Positions 26,326 through 35,756 are shown, counted from the first letter of the stretch. The stretch: DNA of 64,000 bases from Arenibacter sp. F20364 (GCF_023015905.1 NZ_JALKBD010000011.1:62001-126000), one strand, 5' to 3'. Numbers and translations are program-made. Notes: generated by a model from the letters alone, not told the origin.

Positions 26326-26798
26326 AACTAGTCCAATCCTGAATGGTACGCTACAAGATAAGCTATATCCGAGAAGAAATCAATGAAAATATGCTGTAGG
26401 CGTAGAAGCTGTACCAGAACTGTGACCTCCCGGGGTAATTCCACTACCCCAAAATTCAGTATGAAAAATAAAAAAATAACCACCAAATCGGTGCGATCCT
26501 TCCGATGCAATGAATTTATGAATTACGAGAATCGGCATCACACGTTTAGGTAGTTCCCCCGAAACCTAAAGACTATGCGAAATCCAAAACTTACAAGTTG
26601 ATTGCGTTTTTCAAATTTACATCAACACCCTTCGGATAGTTTTGCAACAATGACATGTTCGTATTTAAAACATAATCCTACAGGACCGCACTTTATTTGG
26701 CAGTTAATTTTGTTTACTAATATTTATGGTCATTGAATGCTCTTGATTCTTAAACAATTTTTACGGATTACTACTATATGGCCAACATAAAATTCTTA
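26326..26798. other. Gene-free leader of the HTCS gene
   Basis: No convincing ORF. Two small hairpins are visible: ggggta...tacccc at 26433-26450 and tttaggt...acctaaa near 26549-26575. They may belong to the untranslated leader of the regulator mRNA. No exact TAnnTTTG element was located for the regulator. Confidence 0.35.
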
Positions 26799-26969
26799 CT
26801 ACCTCCTGTCCACTAAAACCTTGTTATCTACAAGAGTCCTATTCTTATTTGTATCGACCTTGTGTTCCACTAAACTATTTTCTTGGGACGTAGCGCTCTT
26901 ATTGTCGGTAATGACAGCTACAACAAGGACTAAAACTAAAACGATAAAAAACATTATACATTTGTTCAT
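26799..26969 (-). CDS. Putative 56-residue single-span membrane protein
   Basis: The frame is open from 27104, but the ATG at 26969 gives a sensible product: MNKCIMFFIVLVLVLVVAVI forms one membrane segment, then a polar, charged tail ending KVLVDRR. No family recognised. It stands between the divergent HTCS and LytTR genes. Upstream, TATGTTTA on the minus strand is one base off the promoter element. Confidence 0.4.
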   Translation of the reverse strand: MNKCIMFFIVLVLVLVVAVITDNKSATSQENSLVEHKVDTNKNRTLVDNKVLVDRR

Positions 26970-27287
26970 CACTTGGGTTTTGGCACTATATGTTAAACAT
27001 AATCCCCTATTTAAGGAAATATTTGGTGAATCAAATGTATGTGAAATGCAAGAGCATAAACACCGTAATTGTGTAAATGGTAAAAATTCCTGTATGAATG
27101 ACATCGGTTTAATTCAAGAGTCATACAATTCCATTCCTTCCTAAAAAGGCATCGGGCCATACCGCAGTTGGTGAAAGGTCCAATCTTAATCCAATAACCA
27201 CCAACCATACTTAATTCAATTCCATTGACACAAAATATTAAAAGCATAACGAACAATATTTTTAATTTTGAGTATCTTTCCTTAAAT

Positions 27288-28022
27288 ATGTTAGAAGCAG
27301 TTTTAGTAGACGACGAAATTAAAGCCCTACAGAGTCTTTCTTGGGAGCTGACCAATTTTAGTGATGAGATTAAAGTGGTCGCCTCCTTTACGGATCCTTT
27401 TGAGGCGTTAAAATATTTGGAGCAATATCCTCCGGATTGCTTGTTCCTAGATATTGAAATGCCCACGATGGATGGATTTCAATTTATTCAGAAGTTACAG
27501 AACAAGGAGTTTCCAGTGGTCATCACCACTGCCTATAACCAATATGCGATAAAGGCTCTTAAGAACGAAGCGATAGATTATCTTCTAAAGCCCATAGATA
27601 CAGATGATTTAAATGCCACCATAGCCAAAATAAAAAAGTTCAACAGCAAAAACTATACTGCGGAAAAGCTGGAGAAGATTTTGTTAAAATTCAATTCCGA
27701 TTCACTTCAAAAGAAAATTACGATCAATACAGATGGGAAATTATTATTTTTACAGAGTGATGAAATTCTATTTGCGGAATCCGACGGCAATTACAGTACG
27801 TTGTTTTTAAGTGATGGACAAAAAATTTTGCTTACCAAGAAATTAAAGGAGGTAAATCAAATACTGCCAAAGGACACTTTTTTTAGAATTCACAATTCCT
27901 TTATCATCAACCTAAACAAAATAAAGGAGTTTCTTAAAACAGATGGATACGTAATTTTACAGTCCAACCATAAAATACCTGTTTCAAGACAAAAAAAGTC
28001 CGACTTTCTAGATTTAATATAG
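27288..28022 (+). CDS. LytTR-family response regulator
   Basis: The start is set at 27288 (MLEAVLVDDEIKAL), which begins exactly at the receiver domain; the frame is open from 27225. 244 residues: a receiver with acidic pair near residues 8-9 and phospho-acceptor Asp55 (CLFLDIEMP), then a LytTR DNA-binding domain from about residue 145. The kinase gene follows 9 bp downstream, so the two form a cognate pair. TATCTTTC at 27273-27280, one base off the -7 consensus, would give an almost leaderless mRNA. Target genes unknown. Confidence 0.93.
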   Translation: MLEAVLVDDEIKALQSLSWELTNFSDEIKVVASFTDPFEALKYLEQYPPDCLFLDIEMPTMDGFQFIQKLQNKEFPVVITTAYNQYAIKALKNEAIDYLLKPIDTDDLNATIAKIKKFNSKNYTAEKLEKILLKFNSDSLQKKITINTDGKLLFLQSDEILFAESDGNYSTLFLSDGQKILLTKKLKEVNQILPKDTFFRIHNSFIINLNKIKEFLKTDGYVILQSNHKIPVSRQKKSDFLDLI

Positions 28023-28031
28023 TCTATCATT

Positions 28032-30011
28032 ATGAATTTTCCCTCCTTATTATTTTCTATCTTTTGTCGACTTCAATTCTTAAATAAGGTTAGTTCCTTT
28101 TTTTTTTTAGTTTTTGCCACTCTTTCCCATTCCAACGCCAATTCACAAGTCGTTTCAGAAGAATTTAAAAGAATAACGGACAGCCTAATACAAGCAAGGC
28201 CAACAACCTATGAAGGACTGGATTCCGTGCTGAATCCCAAAAGAACGGATACCATTTATATGCGCTATTTCAATAAGGAGGCGGCAATAAAGCAATACCC
28301 CATAGGACAATCCTACGCCCTTAACCAGCTTGGAAGAAAATATAGGGATATTTCCAATTACCCCAAGGCCGTTGAACTCCATGAAAAGGCTTTAGAGGCC
28401 GCCTTGGAAGCTAACAACTTAGAATTCCGGGTCTATAGTTTAAATATGTTGGGCGTAGTCTATAGAAGAAGTGACGCCATTAAAATTGCCTTGGATTACC
28501 ATCAGGAAGCTTTGGAATTGGCCGAAACCGTGAACAATCCTTCCAATGATCTTAAAAAAAGTATCAATGTATCCCTAAACAGCATCGGTAACCTTTATTT
28601 AATCTTAAAACAATACGATATAGCCATTGCCCAATTTAAAAGGGCAATGGCTTCTGCCAAAGAGCTTGGCAATAAGTTAGGCCTTGCCATTAATTATCAA
28701 AATATTGGGGAATGCTTGGAATACAAAGGTGAATTGGAAGAGGCCCTTCACTACTACAGGACCTCTTTGGATTACAATAATGAAATTGACAGCGATAAGG
28801 GCAGGGTTATATGTAAGAATAGTATTGCCCAGATCTACATAAAGCAAAACAAACTAACACAGGCATTGGAAATTCTTGATCCCACCCTATTGGCAGCGGA
28901 ATCCTTAGGGGATATGTCCATTATTGCTGCCATTAACATCAATATGGGCTGGGCACTGATGGAACTGAAACAATATAGTAAATCTGAAAAATACCTAGTT
29001 GCGGGATTGGAAATGTCTCAAAAACACCATCTGCCTAGTTATATTGCCCATGGGTATAATTATTTATCCAAATTGTACACTTACAAGGGCGATTACAAGA
29101 ATGCTTTGGAGTACTACCAAATGGCGGAAAAGTTTAACGAAGAAATTAATAGTGAAGTCAATCGCCGTTATATCAACGATTTGATCATAAAATACGAAAC
29201 TGAAAAAAAAACCAATCAAATAGAGGCCTTGGCAAGGGAAAACGAATTTATGAACCTTCGGCTTCGCAAAAAAACAAATACCTTAATTATTGGAGCATTG
29301 GGGATGGCCCTTTTAACTTTTATCCTTTATATACTTTATCGCCAAAAAGAGCTAAAAAATGAAAAGCAGATACTCACACTGGAGCAAAGTATGTTGCGCA
29401 GCCAGATGAACCCCCATTTTTTATTCAATTCCCTAAATTCAATTAAACTATATATCATTAACAATGAAAAGAAGAATGCGGTGCACTACCTTAATAAATT
29501 TTCCAAATTGGTACGCAAAATTCTTGAAGCTTCCTCATTAAAAGAAATATCCCTGGCCGATGAACTGGAGACTATAGACCTATACATGAACATTGAAAAT
29601 ATTAGATTTTCGCACGAGATAAATTTTACGGTGCGCGTAGACGACCCCATAGACGAACATACGGTTAAGATTCCTTCGTTGATACTACAGCCTTTTCTGG
29701 AAAATGCCCTTTGGCACGGACTTTCCTCAAAAGATGGAGAAAAGAAAATTCATCTTCATGTAACCCGGGAAAATGAAAAATTCATACAAATAAGTATAAC
29801 GGACAACGGTGTTGGCCGGGATGCCTCCGAAAGAATAAAGGAAAGTAAGATTTTGAAGCGAAAGTCCATTGGAATCGATATTACCAAGGAAAGGTTGGCC
29901 AATTTCTCCAAGGACTTTGAAAATTCCTTTCAGGTAGAAATAATAGACTTGTACGATTCCAATAAGGTAGCCTTGGGCACCAAAGTGGTCTTACATATCC
30001 CTACCCATTAG
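28032..30011 (+). CDS. TPR-containing LytS-type sensor histidine kinase
   Basis: 659 residues. A signal peptide (about 1-39) is followed by six or more tetratricopeptide repeats (about 75-385) in the periplasm, a coiled-coil stretch, one membrane helix (TLIIGALGMALLTFILYILY, near 417-436), and the His_kinase domain with phospho-acceptor His462 in MNPHFLFNSLNS. The HATPase has NALWHGLSS and DNGVGRD. It would phosphorylate the LytTR regulator encoded just upstream. TPR sensors of this type are common in Bacteroidota, but their signal is usually unknown. The stop overlaps the convergent DUF3109 gene by 11 bp. Confidence 0.93.
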   Translation: MNFPSLLFSIFCRLQFLNKVSSFFFLVFATLSHSNANSQVVSEEFKRITDSLIQARPTTYEGLDSVLNPKRTDTIYMRYFNKEAAIKQYPIGQSYALNQLGRKYRDISNYPKAVELHEKALEAALEANNLEFRVYSLNMLGVVYRRSDAIKIALDYHQEALELAETVNNPSNDLKKSINVSLNSIGNLYLILKQYDIAIAQFKRAMASAKELGNKLGLAINYQNIGECLEYKGELEEALHYYRTSLDYNNEIDSDKGRVICKNSIAQIYIKQNKLTQALEILDPTLLAAESLGDMSIIAAININMGWALMELKQYSKSEKYLVAGLEMSQKHHLPSYIAHGYNYLSKLYTYKGDYKNALEYYQMAEKFNEEINSEVNRRYINDLIIKYETEKKTNQIEALARENEFMNLRLRKKTNTLIIGALGMALLTFILYILYRQKELKNEKQILTLEQSMLRSQMNPHFLFNSLNSIKLYIINNEKKNAVHYLNKFSKLVRKILEASSLKEISLADELETIDLYMNIENIRFSHEINFTVRVDDPIDEHTVKIPSLILQPFLENALWHGLSSKDGEKKIHLHVTRENEKFIQISITDNGVGRDASERIKESKILKRKSIGIDITKERLANFSKDFENSFQVEIIDLYDSNKVALGTKVVLHIPTH

Positions 30012-30573
30012 TATGCTCTAGTGCAATTTGCTCCAACTCCGCATACCATTTTTTGCCAAACTTGCGAATCAAGGCCTCCTTTACAAATTTGTAAATTGGC
30101 ACCTTAAGCTCATTGCCCAAGGAACAGGCAGGGTCGCAGATTTCCCATTTATGATAGTTCACTGCAGTAAGTTCGGAATACTCGCGCACCCGTATGGGGT
30201 ACAAATGACAGGACACCGGCTTTTTCCAATTGGTAGCCCCATTATTATAAGCCTCTTCCAGGCCACATTTGGTAATACCTTTCTCATCAAAAATGACATA
30301 GGCACATTCACTGCCATTTACCAAAGGTGTTTCCCATTCTCCATCCTCACCACGAATAAAGGCACCTTGCTTTTCTATTTCAACAATACCTTCAGGGCGT
30401 AAAAAGGGCTTTACCTTGCTATAGATATCTACCAAAATCTCCGTTTCCTTATCTTCAAGGGGTGCCCCGGCTTCCCCATCAACACAACATGCCCCTTTAC
30501 AAGCATTTAAATTACAAACGAAATCGTTCTCAATAATTTCCTCCGATACTATTGTTTTTCCCAGTTGGAACAT
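30001..30573 (-). CDS. DUF3109 family cysteine-rich protein
   Basis: 190 residues. The N-terminal motif CNLNACKGACC (residues about 20-30) and later Cys residues in CAYVIF, TKCGLEEA, VSCHLYPIRV and CDPAC resemble the YkgJ-like zinc/iron-cluster proteins. Ligand Cys residues are all present. The biochemical function of DUF3109 is not established. It is cytosolic, with no signal. A TATATTTG promoter lies about 20 bp upstream. It converges on and overlaps the kinase gene by 11 bp. Confidence 0.88.
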   Translation of the reverse strand: MFQLGKTIVSEEIIENDFVCNLNACKGACCVDGEAGAPLEDKETEILVDIYSKVKPFLRPEGIVEIEKQGAFIRGEDGEWETPLVNGSECAYVIFDEKGITKCGLEEAYNNGATNWKKPVSCHLYPIRVREYSELTAVNYHKWEICDPACSLGNELKVPIYKFVKEALIRKFGKKWYAELEQIALEHTNG

Positions 30574-30590
30574 ACCATTTTATTAGGCAG

Positions 30591-30598
30591 CAAATATA
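30591..30598 (-). promoter_or_regulatory. -7 element TATATTTG for the DUF3109 gene
   Basis: Exact TAnnTTTG match on the minus strand, 18 bp before the start codon. It would give a very short leader. Confidence 0.55.
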
Positions 30599-30653
30599 AT
30601 TCTTTAAGGGATATATTTTCCTTTAAATAAATCCAAATACCCCTAATTAAACG

Positions 30654-30661
30654 TAAATTTG
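30654..30661 (+). promoter_or_regulatory. -7 element TAAATTTG for marC
   Basis: Exact TAnnTTTG match on the + strand, 64 bp before the marC ATG. It is back-to-back with the DUF3109 promoter. No clear TTG -33 element. Confidence 0.5.
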
Positions 30662-30724
30662 CCGCGTCTTAGCACGAAAAGGCGAAACAAGTATGTTAGA
30701 AACTAGGATAATATTTTTTTAGTT

Positions 30725-31303
30725 ATGGAGTTCAATTTTAATTTTAGGGAAATAATTACAGCGAGTATGGTTCTTTTTGCTGTAATAGATATTATAGGAA
30801 GCGTTCCCATCATAATAAGTCTAAGGAACAAAGTAGGACATATCCAATCGGGCAAAGCATCTATTGTTTCGGCCTGCATTATGGTGGCCTTTTTGTTCGT
30901 TGGGGAAGAAATCCTAAATTTAATAGGGATCGATGTCAACTCTTTTGCCGTTGCAGGTTCTTTTGTAATCTTCTTTTTGGCCATAGAAATGGTATTGGGT
31001 GTCACCCTTTATAGGGACGACCAACCCGAAAGCGCCTCTATAGTGCCCATAGCCTTTCCCCTTATTGCCGGTGCGGGTACCGTAACCACCTTACTCTCAT
31101 TAAGGGCCGAATACTACGTAGAGAATATCATTATCGCCATTATAATAAATGTTATTTTTGTATACTTTGTCCTAAAATCCTCCAGAAGAATAGAGCGTAT
31201 TTTAGGTAAAAACGGACTTAATGTAATCCGAAAAATATTTGGTGTTATTCTTTTGGCCATAGCAGTTAAGCTGTTTACCTCAAATATCAACCAGTTATTT
31301 TAA
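30725..31303 (+). CDS. MarC/UPF0056 family membrane protein
   Basis: 192 residues with six predicted membrane segments. The family start pattern (FAVIDIIGSVPIIISL) and the conserved PIAFPLIAGAGTVTTLLSL block lie near residue 100. E. coli MarC was once linked to antibiotic resistance, but this was not confirmed; the transport substrate remains unknown. It is followed 20 bp later by a small membrane protein, probably in the same transcript. Confidence 0.9.
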   Translation: MEFNFNFREIITASMVLFAVIDIIGSVPIIISLRNKVGHIQSGKASIVSACIMVAFLFVGEEILNLIGIDVNSFAVAGSFVIFFLAIEMVLGVTLYRDDQPESASIVPIAFPLIAGAGTVTTLLSLRAEYYVENIIIAIIINVIFVYFVLKSSRRIERILGKNGLNVIRKIFGVILLAIAVKLFTSNINQLF

Positions 31304-31323
31304 TCTTTAAAACAAAAGATCAG

Positions 31324-31530
31324 ATGAACAAAATTTTAATAGTAGTACTCATTGTACTGGGATTGGGCCTTATAGCCTATAATGTGACCTTGGTAGATTT
31401 TAAGGACCCTTTTCAGGGAAATAGTATAATAGCCTTAATAGGAATAGTGGCTGCCTTATGTGCCATAGCCCTATTATTGATTTACAGTACGTCCAAAAAG
31501 ATCCAGAAAAAAATTGAACAAGAAGATTAG
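31324..31530 (+). CDS. Small two-span membrane protein
   Basis: 68 residues with hydrophobic segments at about 4-22 and 35-54 and a short basic/acidic C-terminal tail (KKIQKKIEQED). No family name is recognised. Position 20 bp after marC suggests co-transcription. The stop overlaps the end of the convergent S41 protease gene by 4 bp. Confidence 0.7.
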   Translation: MNKILIVVLIVLGLGLIAYNVTLVDFKDPFQGNSIIALIGIVAALCAIALLLIYSTSKKIQKKIEQED

Positions 31531-33152
31531 TTTGTAGCTTCTATTCTATTGGCCTCCTTTTGCCTTATTGTTGGTTTGTCCAATTCCAACACTTTCTTCA
31601 ACATATCATCCCCGCCACTTTTTATTTCGGCATAGGCATTTGGGTCGAACAACTGTTCTGCCAAGGTTGCCTTTATGTATAATTTTATCCTTTCCTCAAA
31701 AGCATAAAAGTCCAATTTAATATTTCTCGCCAGACAATAATCTATAAATAACTCAAAAAGGATATCATCTACCCTAAAGTTATTTATGAACTCCTCTTTG
31801 GAATACCCTTTATATTGAGCCCTGTTCCCATCCAAATGCTCAAACACAAAATAGGACAAGAAGCCCAAACTTTCCATGCTCTCAAAATATTCCGATTCAT
31901 TGCTTCCTATGGGCACAAAAACATCCGGGATAATACCTCCCCCTCCATAAACCACCTTACCTTTAGGGGTTTTAAACTTTAGCGAGTCGGCCACTTTGAT
32001 ACTGTCTACCGAAATTAGTTCCCCACTATGAAAACGGTCCGTAAATTTCTGATAATAGTCCTTATTGCCCTTGTCGTAAGATTTCTGAATGGAACGGCCA
32101 GTTGGGGTATAATATCGAGATACCGTTAAGCGAACGGCAGAGCCGTCACCCAAATCCATTTCACGCTGTACCAAACCTTTCCCAAAAGACCTGCGCCCCA
32201 CAATAGTGCCTATATCATTATCCTGTAGGGATCCGGCTATGATCTCGCTGGCAGAAGCAGAACGCTCATTAATTAAAACATACACGGGTTTATCCTCAAA
32301 ATCCCCTTTTTTGGTGGCAAATATTTTATCGATCTTACCTTTCTTGTTTTTCGTGAACAAAATCAATTTTCCGTCGGCCAGAAATTCATCCGCCATTTGT
32401 TCGGCAATCCCTAGATAACCACCGGGGTTGTCCCTTAGATCCAAGGTTAATTTCTTTGCCCCTTGGGCCTCCAATTTCCTTAAGGCCGCCTTAAACTCTT
32501 TGTAAGTAGATTCGGCAAAGCGATTGACCTTTATGTAACCCATATCCTTGGTAAGCATATAATAAGCCTCCACACTTTTTATAGGAACTACATCCCGTTT
32601 AATATTTACACTGAAGGTCCTATTGTCGTCCTTTCTATAAACCTGCAATCTTACCGGGGAACCTTTTTCTCCCTTAAGTTTTTCCACAACCAGATTGTTA
32701 GGGATGTTCTCACCAAATAAAGTATCATTGTCAGCCATTAATATTCGATCCCCAGCCTGCAGCCCCTTAAGAAAACTTGGCCCATCCTCTATAGTCCTAA
32801 TTACGGAAATGGTATCTTTATACATATAAAAATTAACCCCTATCCCCACAAAATCACCTTTCATATTCTCAGAGACCTTGTCCATCTCCTGTTTCGGAAT
32901 ATATACCGAATGTGGATCCAATTTCTCCAGAATGTTGTTTACGGTAACATCAACAATACTATCCGTATTGATGTCATCCACGTACTCATAATCAATATAA
33001 TCTATTAACCTATTAAGCTTGTCCTTTTTGGAGTTGGTCGTAAAAAGTTTCTCAGGTGAATCGTTAAAATTCAATTTTCCACCCACAAAAATACCCGCAG
33101 CCAAAGCTAGGGCAATTATTGTAGGCCATATGTAGGAAACTTTTCTCTTCAT
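31527..33152 (-). CDS. S41-family C-terminal processing protease
   Basis: 541 residues. A signal anchor (about 8-25) directs it to the periplasm. The order is an N-terminal helical region, a PDZ domain (about 100-180: GDFVGIGVNF, GLQAGDRIL), and the S41 catalytic core with Ser in NERSASASEIIAGSLQDN and general-base Lys in RRSFGKGLVQ. A long C-terminal helical region follows. CtpA-like proteases trim or degrade periplasmic and envelope proteins by their C-termini. It is second in an operon, 15 bp after the deaminase. Confidence 0.93.
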   Translation of the reverse strand: MKRKVSYIWPTIIALALAAGIFVGGKLNFNDSPEKLFTTNSKKDKLNRLIDYIDYEYVDDINTDSIVDVTVNNILEKLDPHSVYIPKQEMDKVSENMKGDFVGIGVNFYMYKDTISVIRTIEDGPSFLKGLQAGDRILMADNDTLFGENIPNNLVVEKLKGEKGSPVRLQVYRKDDNRTFSVNIKRDVVPIKSVEAYYMLTKDMGYIKVNRFAESTYKEFKAALRKLEAQGAKKLTLDLRDNPGGYLGIAEQMADEFLADGKLILFTKNKKGKIDKIFATKKGDFEDKPVYVLINERSASASEIIAGSLQDNDIGTIVGRRSFGKGLVQREMDLGDGSAVRLTVSRYYTPTGRSIQKSYDKGNKDYYQKFTDRFHSGELISVDSIKVADSLKFKTPKGKVVYGGGGIIPDVFVPIGSNESEYFESMESLGFLSYFVFEHLDGNRAQYKGYSKEEFINNFRVDDILFELFIDYCLARNIKLDFYAFEERIKLYIKATLAEQLFDPNAYAEIKSGGDDMLKKVLELDKPTIRQKEANRIEATN

Positions 33153-33167
33153 GATTCAAAATCGTAT

Positions 33168-33602
33168 TTATACATTCACTATGACCGGCAGGTGAACGAG
33201 CTGAACTCCAGCTTTTTCAAGAAATTGCAAACCAGAGTTGTCTTTATAAGCTGTCTGATATACTACACGTTTTATGCCAGACTGATGTATTAATTTACTA
33301 CATTCCTTACAAGGCGACAAAGTTATGTATAATGTAGCGCCTTCACAGGATTGGGTGGAAGAGGCGACCTTGGATATGGCATTGGCTTCGGCATGAAGTA
33401 CATACCATTTGGTATATCCTTCTTCGTCCTCACAAATATTTTCAAAACCTGTTGGAGTCCCATTGTAACCATCCGAAATAATCATTCTATCCTTGACAAT
33501 AATGGCCCCAACCTGTTTACGCTTGCAAAAGGAGAGTTTGCCCCATTCACTAGCCATTCGTAAGTACGCCTTGTCGTACTTTTCCTGTTTACGTTCCTTC
33601 AT
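33168..33602 (-). CDS. dCMP/CMP deaminase-family protein
   Basis: 144 residues. Zinc site HAEANAIS (near residue 70, His ligand plus catalytic Glu) with PCKECSKLI (near 100, two Cys ligands). The long insert and the CEDEEGYTKW segment fit dCMP deaminase/ComEB rather than cytidine deaminase. It makes dUMP for dTMP synthesis. A TACCTTTG promoter lies 87 bp upstream. It is co-transcribed with the downstream protease, a pairing that looks positional rather than functional. Confidence 0.92.
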   Translation of the reverse strand: MKERKQEKYDKAYLRMASEWGKLSFCKRKQVGAIIVKDRMIISDGYNGTPTGFENICEDEEGYTKWYVLHAEANAISKVASSTQSCEGATLYITLSPCKECSKLIHQSGIKRVVYQTAYKDNSGLQFLEKAGVQLVHLPVIVNV

Positions 33603-33688
33603 CCGATAATTTTTCCCATTTCTTATGGGCCTTTTTCCTCGTAAAATATCACTAAACCCCTTAGTAGCTCCCCACTAGTTTGTTTTTA

Positions 33689-33696
33689 CAAAGGTA
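33689..33696 (-). promoter_or_regulatory. -7 element TACCTTTG for the deaminase-protease operon
   Basis: Exact minus-strand match to TAnnTTTG, leaving a leader of about 80 bases. Confidence 0.5.
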
Positions 33697-33810
33697 AGGG
33701 AACTTTTTATTGAAAATATTAGCGAATAGGGAATAAAATAACTTTTCCGTACTAAGATAGCTCCTCCCCACAACCCATACAATCCTAAAAGGTTAAGATT
33801 TAACCAAATC

Positions 33811-34395
33811 CTACCAAGGAAACGTATTAAACAACATAGGTATTGTAATACATAGGATAATAATGGACATTAGCTGCGTAAAAAGGGATTGCTTCTCCAC
33901 GAATAGTGATCTAAAAATATAATTGGCGCACAAAACAGCAACTAGAATTAATATTTGAGATAACTCGATCCCTGCCGCAAAACCAAGTAATGGTGAAATT
34001 TTCTCCTCTTCCCCGGCCATCAACATCTTAAAGTAATTGGAGAACCCAAAACCATGAATTAGGCCAAAAAAAGCTGTAGCTACACTGTATAGTACCATAT
34101 TCCTGGTTTCCGCAGGCTTATTAAAATGGAATAAATTGTGGATTGCCGTAAAGAAAATAGTAACAGGGATAAGAAATTCTATTACTCCAACGTCAACCTC
34201 CACTATTCCATAAACCGAGAGGGCCAGGGAAATGCAATGTGCAATGGTAAAAATAGTAGCGAGCACCAATACTTTTTTCCAATTTGCAAAGGTAAAGGGT
34301 ACCGCCAAGGCCGCCAAGAACAGGATATGGTCATAGGCATTCAAATCCAAAACATGCTCCAAACCCATCTGAACGTAAAACCAAAAACCTCCCAT
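33811..34395 (-). CDS. HupE/UreJ-like membrane protein
   Basis: 194 residues with six to seven hydrophobic segments and the family's His-rich first helices (GLEHVLDLNAYDHILFLAAL, IAHCISLALS, HNLFHF, IHGFGFSNYF). Members of this family are thought to move nickel or cobalt, but many in Bacteroidota stand apart from metalloenzyme genes, as here. No hydrogenase or urease gene is visible. Transport role inferred; metal uncertain. Confidence 0.85.
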   Translation of the reverse strand: MGGFWFYVQMGLEHVLDLNAYDHILFLAALAVPFTFANWKKVLVLATIFTIAHCISLALSVYGIVEVDVGVIEFLIPVTIFFTAIHNLFHFNKPAETRNMVLYSVATAFFGLIHGFGFSNYFKMLMAGEEEKISPLLGFAAGIELSQILILVAVLCANYIFRSLFVEKQSLFTQLMSIIILCITIPMLFNTFPW

Positions 34396-34428
34396 TGTGC
34401 TGAATAAAATTTAAATTGATTGCTTCTT

Positions 34429-35166
34429 CTAAATACCTCTTTCCTGTTGAATAATCTCGTAGGCCTTTTGAACTTCCTTAAACTTTTCCTCGGCCCCTTT
34501 CTTAATAGCTTCGTTTTCGGTATTTACCCTATCTGGATGATACTTTTTGGCCATGGTCCTATAGGCCTTTTTAACCTCCTCGTCCGTTACAGATTTTTCA
34601 ATTTCTAAAATTTTATAGGCATTATCCGCTGATTTGACGAACATGGCCTTAATACTTTCAAAATCGATCCGACTTACCCTAAAATATCTGGCAATCTCCG
34701 AAATCTTATCTATTTCCGCCGGCCTCAAACTTCCATCTGCCTGGGCTATGCCAAATAAAAAATGTAATAATTGAAGCCTAACTTCATATCTAGTTCTTTG
34801 ATTTAGGTAGTTGCAGATACGCTCAGCCGAGACTTCCCTTTTTTTAACAACCTCATTAAAAGTCCTAAAAATAGCATTTGCCTTATCCTTCCCATAGGTG
34901 CTTACGAAATATCGTCTAACATAATCCATCTCGGTCTGGCTAGCGGAACCATCTGCTTTAATAACAATGGAACAAAGCGAAAGCAAATTAATCTCAAAAT
35001 CGGCTGGAGAAACATTTTGCTGGGTGATATCCCTGAAAACAGAACGCCCTCCGCCACCGCCAGAGCTTTTTAAATTATCGAAAAAGCTACCAATAATAAA
35101 TCCCAGTATAGCCCCTGGAAATCTAAAGACATAATATCCTAAAATTGCGGCAAACCATTTAATCAT
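34429..35166 (-). CDS. TerB-like/DnaJ-domain membrane-associated co-chaperone
   Basis: I start at 35166 (MIKWFAAILGYYVF) because the promoter element lies at 35185-35192, between this ATG and the longer ORF start. 245 residues: an N-terminal membrane helix rich in Gly, a TerB-like helical domain (about 65-165), and a C-terminal J domain (about 180-245). The expected HPD motif is present as KKYHPDRVN. The architecture equals DjlA, a membrane-anchored DnaK partner. 33 bp separate its stop from the HupE-like gene, so both may share one transcript. Confidence 0.9.
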   Translation of the reverse strand: MIKWFAAILGYYVFRFPGAILGFIIGSFFDNLKSSGGGGGRSVFRDITQQNVSPADFEINLLSLCSIVIKADGSASQTEMDYVRRYFVSTYGKDKANAIFRTFNEVVKKREVSAERICNYLNQRTRYEVRLQLLHFLFGIAQADGSLRPAEIDKISEIARYFRVSRIDFESIKAMFVKSADNAYKILEIEKSVTDEEVKKAYRTMAKKYHPDRVNTENEAIKKGAEEKFKEVQKAYEIIQQERGI

Positions 35167-35184
35167 CCTTATTCCAAATTTTGG

Positions 35185-35192
35185 CAAAGATA
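35185..35192 (-). promoter_or_regulatory. -7 element TATCTTTG for the TerB/DnaJ gene
   Basis: Exact consensus on the minus strand, 18 bp upstream of the ATG at 35166. It excludes the longer start. Confidence 0.6.
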
Positions 35193-35260
35193 TAATTTTA
35201 AGGTACAACAGAAGGTCTAATGAAAAGTTAAGGTATTTCGTTAGGATAGTCTAAAATGGT

Positions 35261-35268
35261 TATCTTTG
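35261..35268 (+). promoter_or_regulatory. -7 element TATCTTTG for the bacilliredoxin gene
   Basis: Exact consensus on the + strand, 35 bp upstream of the ATG at 35304. It shows that the longer frame from 35256 is not the protein start. Confidence 0.6.
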
Positions 35269-35303
35269 AAAACTTTATTAATAATCGAATAAAAAATAAT
35301 ACT

Positions 35304-35714
35304 ATGTATCCTGCGGAATTAGTAAAACCTATGAGACAAGACTTGGCAGTTGCCGGTTTTGAAGAATTATATACGGCCGATGCGGTTGAAAATGCAATAA
35401 GTAAAAAAGGAACTACTCTGGTAGTAGTCAATTCGGTTTGTGGCTGTGCTGCAGCCAATGCAAGACCTGCTGCCAAAATGAGCCTTCAGAATGCCAAAAA
35501 ACCAAATCATTTGGTTACTGTTTTTGCGGGTGTAGATACCGAGGCAGTTAATGCTGCCAGGAATGCCATGATTCCTTTTCCACCGTCTTCGCCTAGTATG
35601 GCCTTGTTTAAGGACGGGGAACTAGTTCATATGATAGAACGTCATCATATTGAAGGTAGGCCTGCAGAGGTAATTGCAGAAAATTTAATGGAAGCTTACA
35701 ACGAATTTTGTTAA
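35304..35714 (+). CDS. BrxA/BrxB-family bacilliredoxin (YphP-like)
   Basis: 136 residues beginning MYPAELVKPM, as is typical for the family. The CGC active-site motif is in VNSVCGCAAANARPA near residues 48-55. Bacilliredoxins remove bacillithiol from oxidised proteins in Firmicutes; Bacteroidota carry homologues and many make bacillithiol. Thioredoxin-like fold, cytosolic. A terminator hairpin follows. Together with the DinB protein in this window, which belongs to a fold with thiol-dependent enzymes, this hints at a low-molecular-weight-thiol system, though that link is weak. Confidence 0.92.
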   Translation: MYPAELVKPMRQDLAVAGFEELYTADAVENAISKKGTTLVVVNSVCGCAAANARPAAKMSLQNAKKPNHLVTVFAGVDTEAVNAARNAMIPFPPSSPSMALFKDGELVHMIERHHIEGRPAEVIAENLMEAYNEFC

Positions 35715-35756
35715 TGCGGGCTTGCCCCATTAATATTCGGTAAATATTCTTGAATG

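Noticed and set aside
26328-26510. 60-codon minus-strand ORF directly upstream of the HTCS
   Set aside because: Composition unlike a protein, no start context, and it covers the likely leader of the HTCS mRNA.
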